From assembly GCA_016210115.1 (NCBI GenBank), contig JACQUW010000004.1, forward strand, positions 1 through 64,000: DNA of 64,000 nucleotides, written 5' to 3'. The stretch's first letter is position 1. Every line of letters starts with the position of its first letter. Position numbers and translations under genes: made by a program. Below are positions 36,018-45,410 of this stretch, in pieces. Under the pieces are notes generated by a model. The model had not been told where the DNA came from. It searched no databases and saw only the letters and a program-made list of their open reading frames with translations. The stretch comes from Deltaproteobacteria bacterium. GTDB taxonomy: Bacteria > Desulfobacterota > Binatia > UBA9968.

Positions 36018-37361
36018 TTAGGGGCTTACGGTGGCAGCCTTGGCCGGTCGAAGCGTTAGCAGGTCCACCACAGTTAGGACAACTCCAATCAGAAGCGTGA
36101 GACCCAGAACCACCACGATCGCAAACCAGAAGCGCATCTGTGCCTGGGCTGTCATGTAGCCGAGACCCATCACTCGCTCGATGTAAGTCTGGAGCACTCC
36201 GGCGACGCTGAACGCTAGCGTCATGAGAGCCATCGCTATGCTCATGCACCAGAAGGCGAGCGTGCCGCGGCGTTCATCGAACTCCGCCAGCCCCTTGAGC
36301 TTCGGGATGGCATAGTAAAAAAACATCACGTTCAGAAGAACATAAGCCCCGAAGAACGCGATGTGGCCATGAGCCACAGTTACCTGACTGCCGTGGGTAT
36401 AATAATTGATCTGAGGGAGAGTGTGCAGAAACCCCCAGAAGCCCGCGCCGACGAAGTGGAGAATGGACATGCCCACCGCGAGCGTAAAAACCAGACGACC
36501 CTTGAGCCCATCGCGACGGTTTCGAATATAGTGCCAGGCGTCCCAGATCATGAGCAGAATCGGGAGCGGCTCCAATGCGCTAAAGATGCCGCCAACCCAC
36601 AACCAATACCTTGGCGCCCCCAGCCAGTAGTAATGATGCCCGGTTCCCGCGATTCCCGTGAATAAAAAGAGGCCCAGCTCGACATAAAGCCATCTCTCGA
36701 CCAGCTCTCGGGGAACGTTGGTGATTTTGATGAGAATCCACGCGGTGAGCGCAGCAGCGATTAGCTCCCAGGCGCCTTCAACCCAGAGATGAATAACCCA
36801 CCACCAGTAGTACCAGTCGATGCTGAGATTAGAGTAAAAGGGAAGATTAAACAGGTACATCAGAGCGAGAAATACCAGGCCGCCAAAAAGCGATCCCTGC
36901 ACGACGGTCCAGCGCCTTGCCTTAAGAATCGTCATCCCCACATTGAAGAGAAAGATCAGCGCGCCAACCACAACGAGATAATCCAGCGGAAACGGGATCT
37001 CGAGAAGCGGCTTGCCTTTTGTCCAGCCAAAGACGAACCCCGCCAGTGCGACCACACCAACCCCCACCAGGAGGACAAGCTGTAAGTAGGCCAGAAACGG
37101 GCTGTAGATCTCTCTTTCCGCTTCCTCAGGAACCATGAAGTAGGTCGTTCCCATAAATCCGAGAAGAAGCCACAACACGAGAAGATTCGTGTGAATAGCC
37201 CGTGTCGTGCTGAAAGGAAGGATGTCCACCAGCCATTGCGGGATCGTGACGGCATAGCTCAAAGCAAGCCAGATCCCCACGACCACCTGGAGCACGAATA
37301 AAAGCAGCGCAATGACGAAATAGGGGTAGGCTACACGTTGTGAGGTATAGTTTAGTAACAT
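36018..37361 (-). CDS. norB: nitric oxide reductase large subunit NorB (cNor type)
   Basis: 447 aa, 12 membrane helices, heme-copper oxidase superfamily. It reduces 2 NO to N2O. Key residues are present: low-spin heme His in TTRAIHTNLL and AHGHIAFFGAY, FeB-site His plus Glu in HLWVEGAWE, the FeB His pair in GTGHHYYW, and the conserved Glu in SALEPLPIL. No N-terminal quinol-oxidase extension exists, so it depends on the separate NorC. These canonical ligands argue against it being an NO dismutase, in which the FeB ligands are altered. It follows norC by 24 bp. Confidence 0.95.
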   Translation of the reverse strand: MLLNYTSQRVAYPYFVIALLLFVLQVVVGIWLALSYAVTIPQWLVDILPFSTTRAIHTNLLVLWLLLGFMGTTYFMVPEEAEREIYSPFLAYLQLVLLVGVGVVALAGFVFGWTKGKPLLEIPFPLDYLVVVGALIFLFNVGMTILKARRWTVVQGSLFGGLVFLALMYLFNLPFYSNLSIDWYYWWWVIHLWVEGAWELIAAALTAWILIKITNVPRELVERWLYVELGLFLFTGIAGTGHHYYWLGAPRYWLWVGGIFSALEPLPILLMIWDAWHYIRNRRDGLKGRLVFTLAVGMSILHFVGAGFWGFLHTLPQINYYTHGSQVTVAHGHIAFFGAYVLLNVMFFYYAIPKLKGLAEFDERRGTLAFWCMSIAMALMTLAFSVAGVLQTYIERVMGLGYMTAQAQMRFWFAIVVVLGLTLLIGVVLTVVDLLTLRPAKAATVSP

Positions 37362-37385
37362 AAGGGCAGCTCCATCATTGTTCTC

Positions 37386-38069
37386 TTATTTCAGATTCGC
37401 CAGGAAACGCGCTAGTTCGTCCAGATCGTCATGTGAGAGTTGAGTCGGAGGCATCGTGCCCTGAGGGTTGACTGAGCGGGGATCGATCAGAACCTTCTCG
37501 ATCGTCTGATAGTCAAGCCGAGAGCCGACATGCGTGAGGTCCGGCCCAAGCAGCCCGCCCGTTTCGTAGATCTTGTGGCAGGCAAAGCAGCCCTTCTCCT
37601 GGAAGAGCACGGCTCCCGGGCTTACACCCAGAGCGACAGCGCGCCCGGTCGCCGGGCGGAGTTTTTGATCCTGCGGCGGCCAAGCCTGGTTATCAATTTC
37701 GCTCGTCCATTTCAGAAACGCGACCAGATCCTCAAGCTCTTGATCTGTAACCGGCTGGCGCGGCATCTTGCGCCACGTGGTGAACTTCTCCGGGTTGCGA
37801 ACCACTCCCTTGATTCCCTCAGCGCCCCGCCGCCAGTAGACCTTTGTCATGTCCGGCGCATAATAGGAGCCGAATCCCAGAATCGTATGGCAATCGTTGC
37901 AGTTGTATTTGTGCCAGACCCGTTTGCCCGCTATCACTTGCGGGCTAAGCTGGGAAGCATTCGTCAAAGTTTCCACCTGCCGGTGCGTATCCACTGTTAG
38001 ACCCAGAAAAAGCACAAGCGAGATCAGCGTTCCAACAACGAAAATCCATCGGGCAAGCTTGGTCGTCAT
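37386..38069 (-). CDS. norC: NorC cytochrome subunit with an extra C-terminal heme domain (diheme NorC)
   Basis: 227 aa. An N-terminal membrane anchor (RWIFVVGTLISLVLFLGLTV) is followed by a standard NorC domain with heme motif CNDCH (C57, C60, H61) and GSYYAPDMTKVYWRRGAEG. Usual NorC ends at ~150 residues; here a linker leads to a second cytochrome c domain with CFACH (C161, C164, H165) and a Met in GTMPPTQLSHDDL. So it is a diheme fusion. It donates electrons to NorB next door. The second heme may take over the role of a separate soluble donor cytochrome. Confidence 0.92.
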   Translation of the reverse strand: MTTKLARWIFVVGTLISLVLFLGLTVDTHRQVETLTNASQLSPQVIAGKRVWHKYNCNDCHTILGFGSYYAPDMTKVYWRRGAEGIKGVVRNPEKFTTWRKMPRQPVTDQELEDLVAFLKWTSEIDNQAWPPQDQKLRPATGRAVALGVSPGAVLFQEKGCFACHKIYETGGLLGPDLTHVGSRLDYQTIEKVLIDPRSVNPQGTMPPTQLSHDDLDELARFLANLK

Positions 38070-38304
38070 ATGCGATCCCTCAGGTCTTCGGAGCGTCTCT
38101 CAGCTCCGTCGTGTCCGCCTCTCTCTTCTAGACCGAACCAGGAGGACAGGCCAGCAACGCGCATGCCAACGGTTGTCCGTCGATTTAACCCATAGGAGAT
38201 TCAAAATCTCTCAGACTTGAGAGAAAACTAAGCCGATAGGCGCAAAGATGAGAAGTGGGGGGGCGGCTGAATGTCTCAAGGATTGCGGGCGAATCAACTG
38301 CCAC

Positions 38305-38847
38305 TCAATCAGGGTGGATCTGTTCGCGCCAGGCTCTCCGCAAGATACCAACCGCCGTTATCGGCCCCAGGACCTCAGCCACAACGGAGACATCGGGATT
38401 CTTGAGCCGAACGCTGGGCTTCGCGCCGTGCTTTTCCTCCAAGGCTATCCAGATCTCGCTGCCAATCTCCTGCTCCAGCGTCAGAGTATCGCGTTCCAAG
38501 GAATGGACGCCCCGCTTATGGATCCTAAAGCAAAAATTCTCTTCCTTGCCAATCTGCTCCCGCCCGATCCGCACCGCAGCCTCCTTGATCGGCTCAAATC
38601 TGCTCTCGACCTCTGCCAGAACTGCGGTAGCGTGCCCGATCCATTGCCAACACTCCCGGTGTATGAGCTCTGCAAGCTCAAAGACGTCGCCTTCTGCCTC
38701 TAAAGAGAAGATACCCTTAAGGCCTGTTCTCCGAATACGGGCAGCAGGGACCGCCGCCTTCAGAGCAAACCTGGTACGACGCGGGCCTTCCAGCCCCGCG
38801 CTTGTGATAATAAGTTTCGCGATTTCGTGCCGCAGATCTTCAGCCAT
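38305..38847 (-). CDS. THUMP-domain RNA-binding protein
   Basis: 180 aa with a short N-terminal helix (MAEDLRHEIAKLIITSAGLE) followed by a THUMP-like core: FSLEAEGDVFELAELIHREC, FEPIKEAAVRIGREQIGKEE, FCFRIHKRGVHSLERDTLTL, and VRLKNPDVSVVAEVLGPITAV. THUMP domains bind the acceptor stem of tRNA. No methyltransferase or sulfurtransferase domain is attached, so it may be an adapter like Tan1, or a stand-alone tRNA-binding subunit. Lone gene. Confidence 0.82.
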   Translation of the reverse strand: MAEDLRHEIAKLIITSAGLEGPRRTRFALKAAVPAARIRRTGLKGIFSLEAEGDVFELAELIHRECWQWIGHATAVLAEVESRFEPIKEAAVRIGREQIGKEENFCFRIHKRGVHSLERDTLTLEQEIGSEIWIALEEKHGAKPSVRLKNPDVSVVAEVLGPITAVGILRRAWREQIHPD

Positions 38848-38990
38848 AGCGAAATCTCAAGTCATGCACCCTGTGCCTGAGGCGCGAGCCTTGTAGATAG
38901 ACGGCACCGGAACCAGCTAAGCGCATGGTGCAGGCTAGTTGGAACCGGAAAGGCTTGTTCCTCAGCACTGCATACTGTGGATAATCCGGT

Positions 38991-40301
38991 CTAGGCCCTT
39001 TTAACATTAAGCCAAAGGTCGCTCACGCCGCGGATGATCACTTTCTCGCCTGCCTCGATCGTCTCGTCGCTCGTGGCGTTCCAGATTTCTCCCTGGACAC
39101 GCACTTTGCCCCGTGGCGAAAGTCGCGTCATCGCTTGGCCGCTCTTTCCCACCATCGCCTCCTTCCCCAACGCCGGTTTTTGCCGCTGCGCCTGGAAGAC
39201 GAGATAACCGACGGCGAGGACGAGAACACTGGCTACGGCAGTTACGGTAAAAATGATCGCCCGGTCCACCACAAGCCTCTCGCCTGAAACGTCAAAGAGC
39301 ATGAGCGAGCCGAAGACGAAAGCAACGATTCCGCCGATGCCGAGGACGCCAAAGCCAGGGAGGAGAGCCTCGGCGACCAGCAGAGCAGTGCCGAGCAGAA
39401 TGAGCGCTATGCCCGTAAAGTTGATCGGCAGCACCTGGAGCGCGGTCAGAGCCAAGAGCAGGCAGATGATTCCCGTGACGCCAGGCAACAGAATGCCTGG
39501 ATTGGAGAACTCGAGATACAGGCCCAGAATGCCAGCCATCAAAAGAATGTAGGCGATGTTGGGATCAGCCAGCAGATTTACAAACTTTTGCCCTGGCCGC
39601 ATCTCAAGCGAGACAATCCGAGCTCCGGCCAAATCCAGCTCGACCTTCTCTCCCAAGACGTCGACCACACGACCGGAAGCCCGGTTGAGAAGCTCTTCGA
39701 GGTCCGCCGCGACTAGATCGATAACCTTTAAATCCAGTGCTTTGGCCTCTGTGATAGCAGTGCTTTTCCGCACCGCCTCGATAGCCCATTTCACGTTCCG
39801 CCCGCGCTTAGAGGCGATGGCCTCGCCATAAGAAGCGACGAAATTCTCGAGTTTTTCCTCAAGGACCTTGTCTCCTTCTTTTCCTCCCAAGCCTACGGGA
39901 TGGGCAGCGCCGATGTTGGTTGCAGGCGCCATCGCAGCTACGTGGCCGGCGATCGTGATGAACATGCCTGCAGAGCCTGCTCCGGCGCCGCTCGGTGCCA
40001 CATACACGATAATCGGCAGTGGCGCTCCCAAAATATCCTTGACGATCTCATGAGTTGAGGCAAGAAGTCCTCCCGGCGTATCGAGTTGAACAATGAGGGC
40101 TTGCGCACCCTTTTCGTGGGAAACCCGGATGCTTTCATGGGTAAATTGTGCGGTCACCGGGTTGATCGTTCCATTGATAACGATGAGATGGACAAATCCT
40201 CCTGGTCTTGTCTGGGCAACTGCTGTGACGGCTAGAAGAAGGAAGCCCAGCAGTAGCTTCCATCGCAAGTTTCGTTTCCCATGATTTGGAAATACCTTCA
40301 T
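38991..40301 (-). CDS. NfeD family membrane-bound serine protease (long form)
   Basis: 436 aa. A signal peptide (LRWKLLLGFLLLAVTAVAQT) is followed by a ClpP-fold protease domain with TPGGLLASTHEIVKDIL, VYVAPSGAGAGSAGMFITIA (nucleophile Ser in AGSAG) and a Lys further on, then four to five TM segments (NIAYILLMAGILGLYLEF and onward), and a C-terminal OB-fold NfeD domain (MVGKSGQAMTRLSPRGKVRV). These proteases act on membrane proteins such as stomatins, but no stomatin gene is adjacent. Confidence 0.9.
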   Translation of the reverse strand: MKVFPNHGKRNLRWKLLLGFLLLAVTAVAQTRPGGFVHLIVINGTINPVTAQFTHESIRVSHEKGAQALIVQLDTPGGLLASTHEIVKDILGAPLPIIVYVAPSGAGAGSAGMFITIAGHVAAMAPATNIGAAHPVGLGGKEGDKVLEEKLENFVASYGEAIASKRGRNVKWAIEAVRKSTAITEAKALDLKVIDLVAADLEELLNRASGRVVDVLGEKVELDLAGARIVSLEMRPGQKFVNLLADPNIAYILLMAGILGLYLEFSNPGILLPGVTGIICLLLALTALQVLPINFTGIALILLGTALLVAEALLPGFGVLGIGGIVAFVFGSLMLFDVSGERLVVDRAIIFTVTAVASVLVLAVGYLVFQAQRQKPALGKEAMVGKSGQAMTRLSPRGKVRVQGEIWNATSDETIEAGEKVIIRGVSDLWLNVKRA

Positions 40302-40420
40302 GAATTTCCGCTTCAGTTGAACCTTGACGCGTTTCTCATATCCGACATAACGCTATCAGCGTTTTTCCATAAGAAGCATTCGCGCCGACTCAGGCATCCG
40401 GCCCGTTCTTGCCGCACTGC

Positions 40421-41360
40421 TCAACGGAGCAGTCCTTTGACGACCATCTCCACTGCCTGTTCAGGCGTTAAGCCATGCGCCATCAAGGTCTCGAGCTGCT
40501 TTTGATCAACGCTCCCAATAGAAGCTTCATGTGTGACCTTGGCCAAAGGATGCGTGACCTTGACGATCGGGATTGCCTGGGCAAGCGCCTGTTGCGTGAC
40601 AATTTCCGTGCAGTCGACGTGGCCCCGAGCGCCTTCCGCCTTTCCTTCGGTTACTGCCCGTGACCTCTGCTTTGGCATGGCCCTCCAAAGCAACGCGGGT
40701 TCTAATCAGGCTGCGCGCCTTCTCTCCTGACAATACGACTTCTTCTCTGATTTTTATGTCATCTTCGCCGCGTCCAAAGATCTTGACGGTCAGATCAGCT
40801 ATCGCATAGGCCTTCGCATCTACGGTATAGTCGATCCCGAGCCGTCCAACACGGCCAAATGTCAGGGAGAAATCAGATGTGTAGCGGCCATGGGGCTGAA
40901 TCCGAACCTGTGCCGTCGGCAGCACAGTGACGCCCCCAAAAGGGCCGTGGTAATGCCCTTCTGAGTAGTGAAGTTGCGCGCCCCGGCCAATCTGAATCGA
41001 GGCATCCATCCTATGTTCCACGTTTTGGGCGCGAGGGAAAAAGCAGTGCGCGACAAGTCGCGCGGCGCTCTCTTCCTCCAATCTCACCCCGAGCCGGATG
41101 TTTTGCGTTCCCGCGTCGCGGAGAACTCCCATGCAGAGGTGAACCGGGTTTTCGATTCTCGCCCCGCGCTTGACGGTAATCTGGGTGGATAGGCCGTCAG
41201 CCGATCTTTCGCTCCGGAGTTCTATACCGGGCGCTTCCCGCTGGCTCACAAGCTCGTGACCACTGGCCACCACGTGAGCAATGCTGATGTCGGTGAGAAC
41301 TCCGCTGTCCGTCCCCATATTCCTTAAAGCCTCGGAGATTCTATCCAGCTCTGTCACCAT
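40421..41360 (-). pseudogene. sufD: SufB/SufD-like Fe-S assembly scaffold, frameshifted
   Basis: About 313 aa across two frames. The start at 41360 has AAAGGA upstream and overlaps the sufC end. The first frame includes GAQLHYSEGHYHGPFGGVTV and FSLTFGRVGRLGIDYTVDA, and runs correctly to HAKAEVTG at ~40660. From there the next frame gives the natural ending VTEGKAEGARGHVDCTEIV, IVKVTHPLAKVTHEASIGS and KQLETLMAHGLTPEQAVEM, stopping at 40421. Reading one G fewer in CACGGGCAGT (CCC at 40657-40659 on the plus strand) rejoins them. The lost part carries the conserved Cys-His Fe-S-scaffold region, so as read the protein would be non-functional. Confidence 0.88.
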
Positions 41361-42066
41361 GAGATTCCTTTCCATTGCAAACCGTGCGCCTGCGGGCCTT
41401 GTAGTGCTCGGCGACCTCTGAGGGAGTCGCCGTCAAAACAATCGTTCCGCCGTGTAGCTGGGAGGCCCGGTCGGCGATACGCACCATCTCCTCCCGGTGA
41501 GTGATCAGGAGCGCTGAGCCGTTGTTTTCTTTAAACGCGTAAATGACTTGGGATATCTCATCTATGGAAAGGAGATCGATTCCGGAATCGGGCTCGTCGA
41601 GGACGGCCAGTTTTGGTTTCAAGGCGAGGATTGATGCCAGCTCGATGCGCTTTCTTTGCCCTCCGCTCAGGCTTTTGTCCACACACCGCCGGAGGTAGTG
41701 CTCGGGATTCAGACCCACCTGGCGGAGGCAGGCCGCGCCGTCAACCGGCTGGCTTCCGAGCCCTAAATAATCGGCAACCGAAATCCCTTCAAGCCGCGCT
41801 GGCTCCTGCCAACTCAACGTGATTCCGAGCCGCGCGCGCTCGTGAAGTTTAAGCGCATTGATCGGTTTGCCCTCGAACATGATCTGGCCGCTTGTCGGGA
41901 CGTATCCTTCACAGCCCAAAATCAAGTAGGCAAGGGTGCTCTTGCCCGACCCGTTGATCCCGACGAGAGCGTGGATTTCGCGGCGTTCAAGAGTAAGGTT
42001 CAGGCCGTCCAGGATTGTATTCCCTCCGACTTGGAAGGAAAGGTCTGTAACTTCCAACAAATGCAT
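41341..42066 (-). CDS. sufC: SufC-like Fe-S assembly ATPase
   Basis: About 241 aa from ATG 42066 (an in-frame ATG at 42081 lies immediately after GGAGG, too close to be used well). Walker A GINGSGKST, signature SLSGGQRKRIELA, Walker B LAVLDEPDSGIDLLS and switch His in LLITHREEM. The DSGID variant and the short Q-loop region match SufC rather than importers. It works with the SufB/D-like scaffold immediately downstream (20-bp overlap). No SufS, SufE or SufU is next to it; a minimal sufCD/sufBC pair as in many anaerobes. Confidence 0.87.
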   Translation of the reverse strand: MHLLEVTDLSFQVGGNTILDGLNLTLERREIHALVGINGSGKSTLAYLILGCEGYVPTSGQIMFEGKPINALKLHERARLGITLSWQEPARLEGISVADYLGLGSQPVDGAACLRQVGLNPEHYLRRCVDKSLSGGQRKRIELASILALKPKLAVLDEPDSGIDLLSIDEISQVIYAFKENNGSALLITHREEMVRIADRASQLHGGTIVLTATPSEVAEHYKARRRTVCNGKESHGDRAG

Positions 42067-42417
42067 TCGATGCGGGACCATCCTCCAATTTGCGAGCCGC
42101 AATCGGCGTGCCACTGGATAAGGCGCGGTCGTTTTTGAATTCTCGTGTTGACGGGCTCTTTCTCTTTGCACTTGTTCAGCCCAACCCTTTGGGTTCCGTT
42201 GCACCGTTCACATCTTTGCAATTGCGAGCTGAGGATCGCTTTCAAGATTGCGAATCCGGCCGGAAAAAAGCGATTAATTCCAAACGATTTATTGGCACGT
42301 AGCTTGCGCTGGATCTCAGGCGGGCAGAAAAGCCGTTATAGGATCCCCACCTCTCCGGCTGGCGCTCCATGCATCGAGAGCAAAGCCCTGCAGCGGCTGG
42401 AAGAAGGCGAACACTCC

Positions 42418-43608
42418 ATGCGGACGGTTTACGAAACGCGGGCTCACCATGAGGCGGAAGTCCTACCGAATTTCCAAGCCCGTGCGCCGCGTGTGCTCCT
42501 GCTATTCCTCTTTTGTCTTGTTTCCTCCGGCTTTTGGATCGCCTGGCGGTCGTCGTCAACCCTGGCCCAGACTCAACCCGCCTGGAATCAGCAGTGGGAC
42601 AAGACCGTCAAGGCGGCGAAGACGGAGGGCAGGATCGTAGTTCTCGGTCCTGCGGGCGAACTCATCCGCAACACTCTAGTCGAGGAGTTTAAAAAATCTT
42701 TTCCCGGCATCAGGCTTGAATATGCGGGTGGGCGCTCGACCGAGCAGGCAACCCGACTGAAGGCTGAACGTGATGGCGGAGTGTTTAGTTCCGACGTTTT
42801 CATCGGTGGCGCCCTCACGATGATGCAGCTTGGTTCTTTGGGCGCGTTAGAGCGTCTCGAACCGGCGCTGATATTTCCGGAGGTGAAAGACCCGAGGTAT
42901 TGGCGCGATGGTCGCCTTGAGTTTACCAATCCGACAATCCGTCATGTCCTGGTATTTTCAAGCCAGCCCAACCCGCCCGTTGTTTACGACCGCAACCGAG
43001 TGAAGATCGACGAGATCGATGAGCTTTACGAGCTTCTTGACGCAAAGTGGAGGGGCAAAGTCGTTATTAACGATCCGCTTCCTGCGGGACCTGGCAGTAG
43101 TCACTTTCGCTGGCTGTGGAGGATTCTCGGCCCCGAGAAAGCGACGGATTATTTCAAGAAGCTTCGCGCTCAGGCGGGAGCCATTGACCGTGACCAGCGA
43201 CGGCAGATCGAGTGGATTGTTCAAGGTAAATACGCGTGGCTGCTAGCTCCCAATAACAACATGCTGCACCAGTTGGCCCAGCGCGGACTTAAGTTCGGAG
43301 TCTTGCCCGAATTCAAAGACTACGGAACCCACATCGGCACTGGCGCGGGCTGCATCGCGCTGATCCATCGGGCGCCTCACCGCAATGCGGCGCTCGTCTT
43401 TCTTAACTGGTTCCTCGGCAGAGAGGGACAGATGGCCTGGATCAAAGCGTCCAACCTCCCAAGCCGGCGCCTTGACGTCCCTCTGGATGACATACCGCCA
43501 TACTTGATCACTAAACCCGGGCGCAACTACTGGGCGAGCTATTACGAGGCAGATGCTAGGAGAACTGCCCACGAGGAAACAGTTATTAAAGACCTCTTCG
43601 GTCGCTGA
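42418..43608 (+). CDS. ABC transporter periplasmic binding protein, Fe(III)/thiamine-type (SBP family 1)
   Basis: 396 aa from ATG 42418, after which a hydrophobic signal segment (VLLLFLFCLVSSGFWIAW) ends near STLAQTQP. The mature core has KAAKTEGRIVVLGPAGELIR, FKKSFPGIRLEYAGGRSTEQ, DVFIGGALTMMQLGSLGALE and VVYDRNRVKIDEIDELYELL, a pattern of extracellular Fe(III)-binding proteins. Such proteins deliver ferric or other ligands to an inner-membrane permease. The following permease overlaps it by 56 bp or abuts it, depending on start choice. Confidence 0.87.
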   Translation: MRTVYETRAHHEAEVLPNFQARAPRVLLLFLFCLVSSGFWIAWRSSSTLAQTQPAWNQQWDKTVKAAKTEGRIVVLGPAGELIRNTLVEEFKKSFPGIRLEYAGGRSTEQATRLKAERDGGVFSSDVFIGGALTMMQLGSLGALERLEPALIFPEVKDPRYWRDGRLEFTNPTIRHVLVFSSQPNPPVVYDRNRVKIDEIDELYELLDAKWRGKVVINDPLPAGPGSSHFRWLWRILGPEKATDYFKKLRAQAGAIDRDQRRQIEWIVQGKYAWLLAPNNNMLHQLAQRGLKFGVLPEFKDYGTHIGTGAGCIALIHRAPHRNAALVFLNWFLGREGQMAWIKASNLPSRRLDVPLDDIPPYLITKPGRNYWASYYEADARRTAHEETVIKDLFGR

Positions 43609-45373
43609 GAAGACCGTGAACCCTTCACTCGAATCCACCACAGGCTTCGACCTCACCAAGCCCGTAGGGTCACGCAGGATTGCATTTCGGAAGTTATCCT
43701 GGCGTTCGATCCTTTCGCTTCTGCTCATCGGAATTCTGGCGCTGCTTTTGGCCTACCCGGTAACACTGCTATTTGTGAAAAGCTTTGTTGCGAGCCGGCC
43801 GGGCCAAGCCACGGTTTGGACGATCAACGGCTGGATCGGGGCTTTCAATGACGCAACGCTGCCCATCGCTCTCGGAAACACCTTTTTCCTCGCCTTCGTG
43901 AGAGTCATGATCACCAGCGGGTTAGCGATTTTCTTCGCCTGGGTGGTTACGCGCACCGATACTCCGTTAAAAGGCTTCATCGAAGTGTTGCTGTGGCTCG
44001 GATTTTTCCTGCCGCTGCTTCCCATGACCATGGGTTGGATTCTGCTTTTGGATCCTCATTATGGTCTCCTCAACAGATTTTTTATGAAAATTTTCGCTCT
44101 GTCGGCGCCTCCTTTTAATGTCTATTCCTACTGGGGAATTATCTGGTGCCATCTCGCTTTCAGCACGTCCGTGCGCTTCATGTTAATGACTCCGGCGTTC
44201 AGCGCCATGGATGCCGCTTTGGAGGAGGCCGGCCTCGTGAGCGGAAGCAACAGGGCGGGCGTTTTAATGCGCGTCACAATTCCGGTTTTGGGGCCGGCCG
44301 TTTTAGCTTCCACCGCCTTGGGATTCATCAGGAGCCTGGAATCCCTGGAAATTGAACTGGTGCTGGGCATACCCGCGGGCATTTACGTTGTGCCAACAAA
44401 GATCTGGGACTTTATTCATTGGGACCCCCCGCTTTATGATCGTGCAACCGCCTTGTGCAGCATTTTCTTGATTTTTATTTTTCTGCTGATCTGGCTCCAC
44501 CGGGCTTTGCTACGGGGTCGAGACTTCACCACCGTCAGCGGTCGCAGTCATTTGGTCGAGACCTTCTCACTGGGACGCTGGCGTTGGGTTACTTGTACCT
44601 TGTGTCTGTCCTTTGTCACCGTCATGATTTTTCTCCCGTTGGCGACTCTTGTCATGGGAACGTTCATGGAAGTTTTCGGCCACTTCGATTTGGAGAAAAC
44701 CTGGACTACCCGCCACTGGGCCGGCGCTTTCACCGACGCTGTGTTTCTGCGCTCATTGAAAAATACTATCGTGCTTGGCCTCGGGGCTGCCATTGCGGGG
44801 ACGATTGTCTACGTGTTGATCGGCTACCTGATCGTTCGCAGCCGTCTCCCGGGGCGTGGAATCATCGACATACTCTCCTGGCTGCCCTGGGCCTTGCCGG
44901 GAGTGTTGATCAGCCTGGCGCTGCTCTGGACGGTTTTGGGATCCGGCGATTATTTGAAGCTGATGTACGGGACCCTGTCTCTGCTAATTTTGGGAATCGT
45001 AATTAAAGAGATGCCGCTCGGGACGCAGATCATCAAGGCGGCGGTGCAACAGATCAGCCCGGAGCTGGAAGAAGCCTCCAGGGCCGCGGGCGCTAATTGG
45101 CTGGACTATTTTCGTCGCATTTTGCTGCCTCTCTTGAGGCCGACGATGGTCTCGGTCGGGATCATTGTCTTTATTTCCGCCGCCAGAGATATTCCGACAG
45201 TCATTTTCTTGTCGACGCACGACTCGCGGACTCTGTCGCTGCTGATGCTGGATTCCATCGCGGAGGGCAATCAGGAAAGGGCTGTAGTGCTCGGGGTGTT
45301 GGTTGTCTTTCTAATCTTTGCTCTTCTGTTCATCGGGAGGCTGTTGGGATTTCGAAGAGTATCCGCGCAGTAA
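43553..45373 (+). CDS. ABC transporter permease, fused double-domain Fe(III)-type (FbpB-like)
   Basis: About 606 aa with ~12 TM helices in two repeated halves; each half carries an EAA loop (DAALEEAGLVSGSNRAGV and LEEASRAAGANWLDYFRR). Fused permeases of this size serve ferric-iron, thiamine or phosphonate importers. I list ATG 43553 (overlapping the binding protein); an in-frame GTG at 43616, just past that gene's stop, is an equally good start. No ATP-binding subunit follows: the next gene at 45411 is on the opposite strand, so the ATPase must be encoded elsewhere. Confidence 0.9.
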   Translation: MLGELPTRKQLLKTSSVAEKTVNPSLESTTGFDLTKPVGSRRIAFRKLSWRSILSLLLIGILALLLAYPVTLLFVKSFVASRPGQATVWTINGWIGAFNDATLPIALGNTFFLAFVRVMITSGLAIFFAWVVTRTDTPLKGFIEVLLWLGFFLPLLPMTMGWILLLDPHYGLLNRFFMKIFALSAPPFNVYSYWGIIWCHLAFSTSVRFMLMTPAFSAMDAALEEAGLVSGSNRAGVLMRVTIPVLGPAVLASTALGFIRSLESLEIELVLGIPAGIYVVPTKIWDFIHWDPPLYDRATALCSIFLIFIFLLIWLHRALLRGRDFTTVSGRSHLVETFSLGRWRWVTCTLCLSFVTVMIFLPLATLVMGTFMEVFGHFDLEKTWTTRHWAGAFTDAVFLRSLKNTIVLGLGAAIAGTIVYVLIGYLIVRSRLPGRGIIDILSWLPWALPGVLISLALLWTVLGSGDYLKLMYGTLSLLILGIVIKEMPLGTQIIKAAVQQISPELEEASRAAGANWLDYFRRILLPLLRPTMVSVGIIVFISAARDIPTVIFLSTHDSRTLSLLMLDSIAEGNQERAVVLGVLVVFLIFALLFIGRLLGFRRVSAQ

Positions 45374-45410
45374 CGAGGGATTACGGAGGCAACGCAAAAC
45401 CGCCTGGTTG

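Noticed and set aside
36018-37361. NorB homologue as a possible NO dismutase
   Set aside because: The FeB His/Glu ligands and the partner NorC are canonical, and there is no fused quinol-oxidase-like N-terminal domain, so nitric oxide reductase is the better call.
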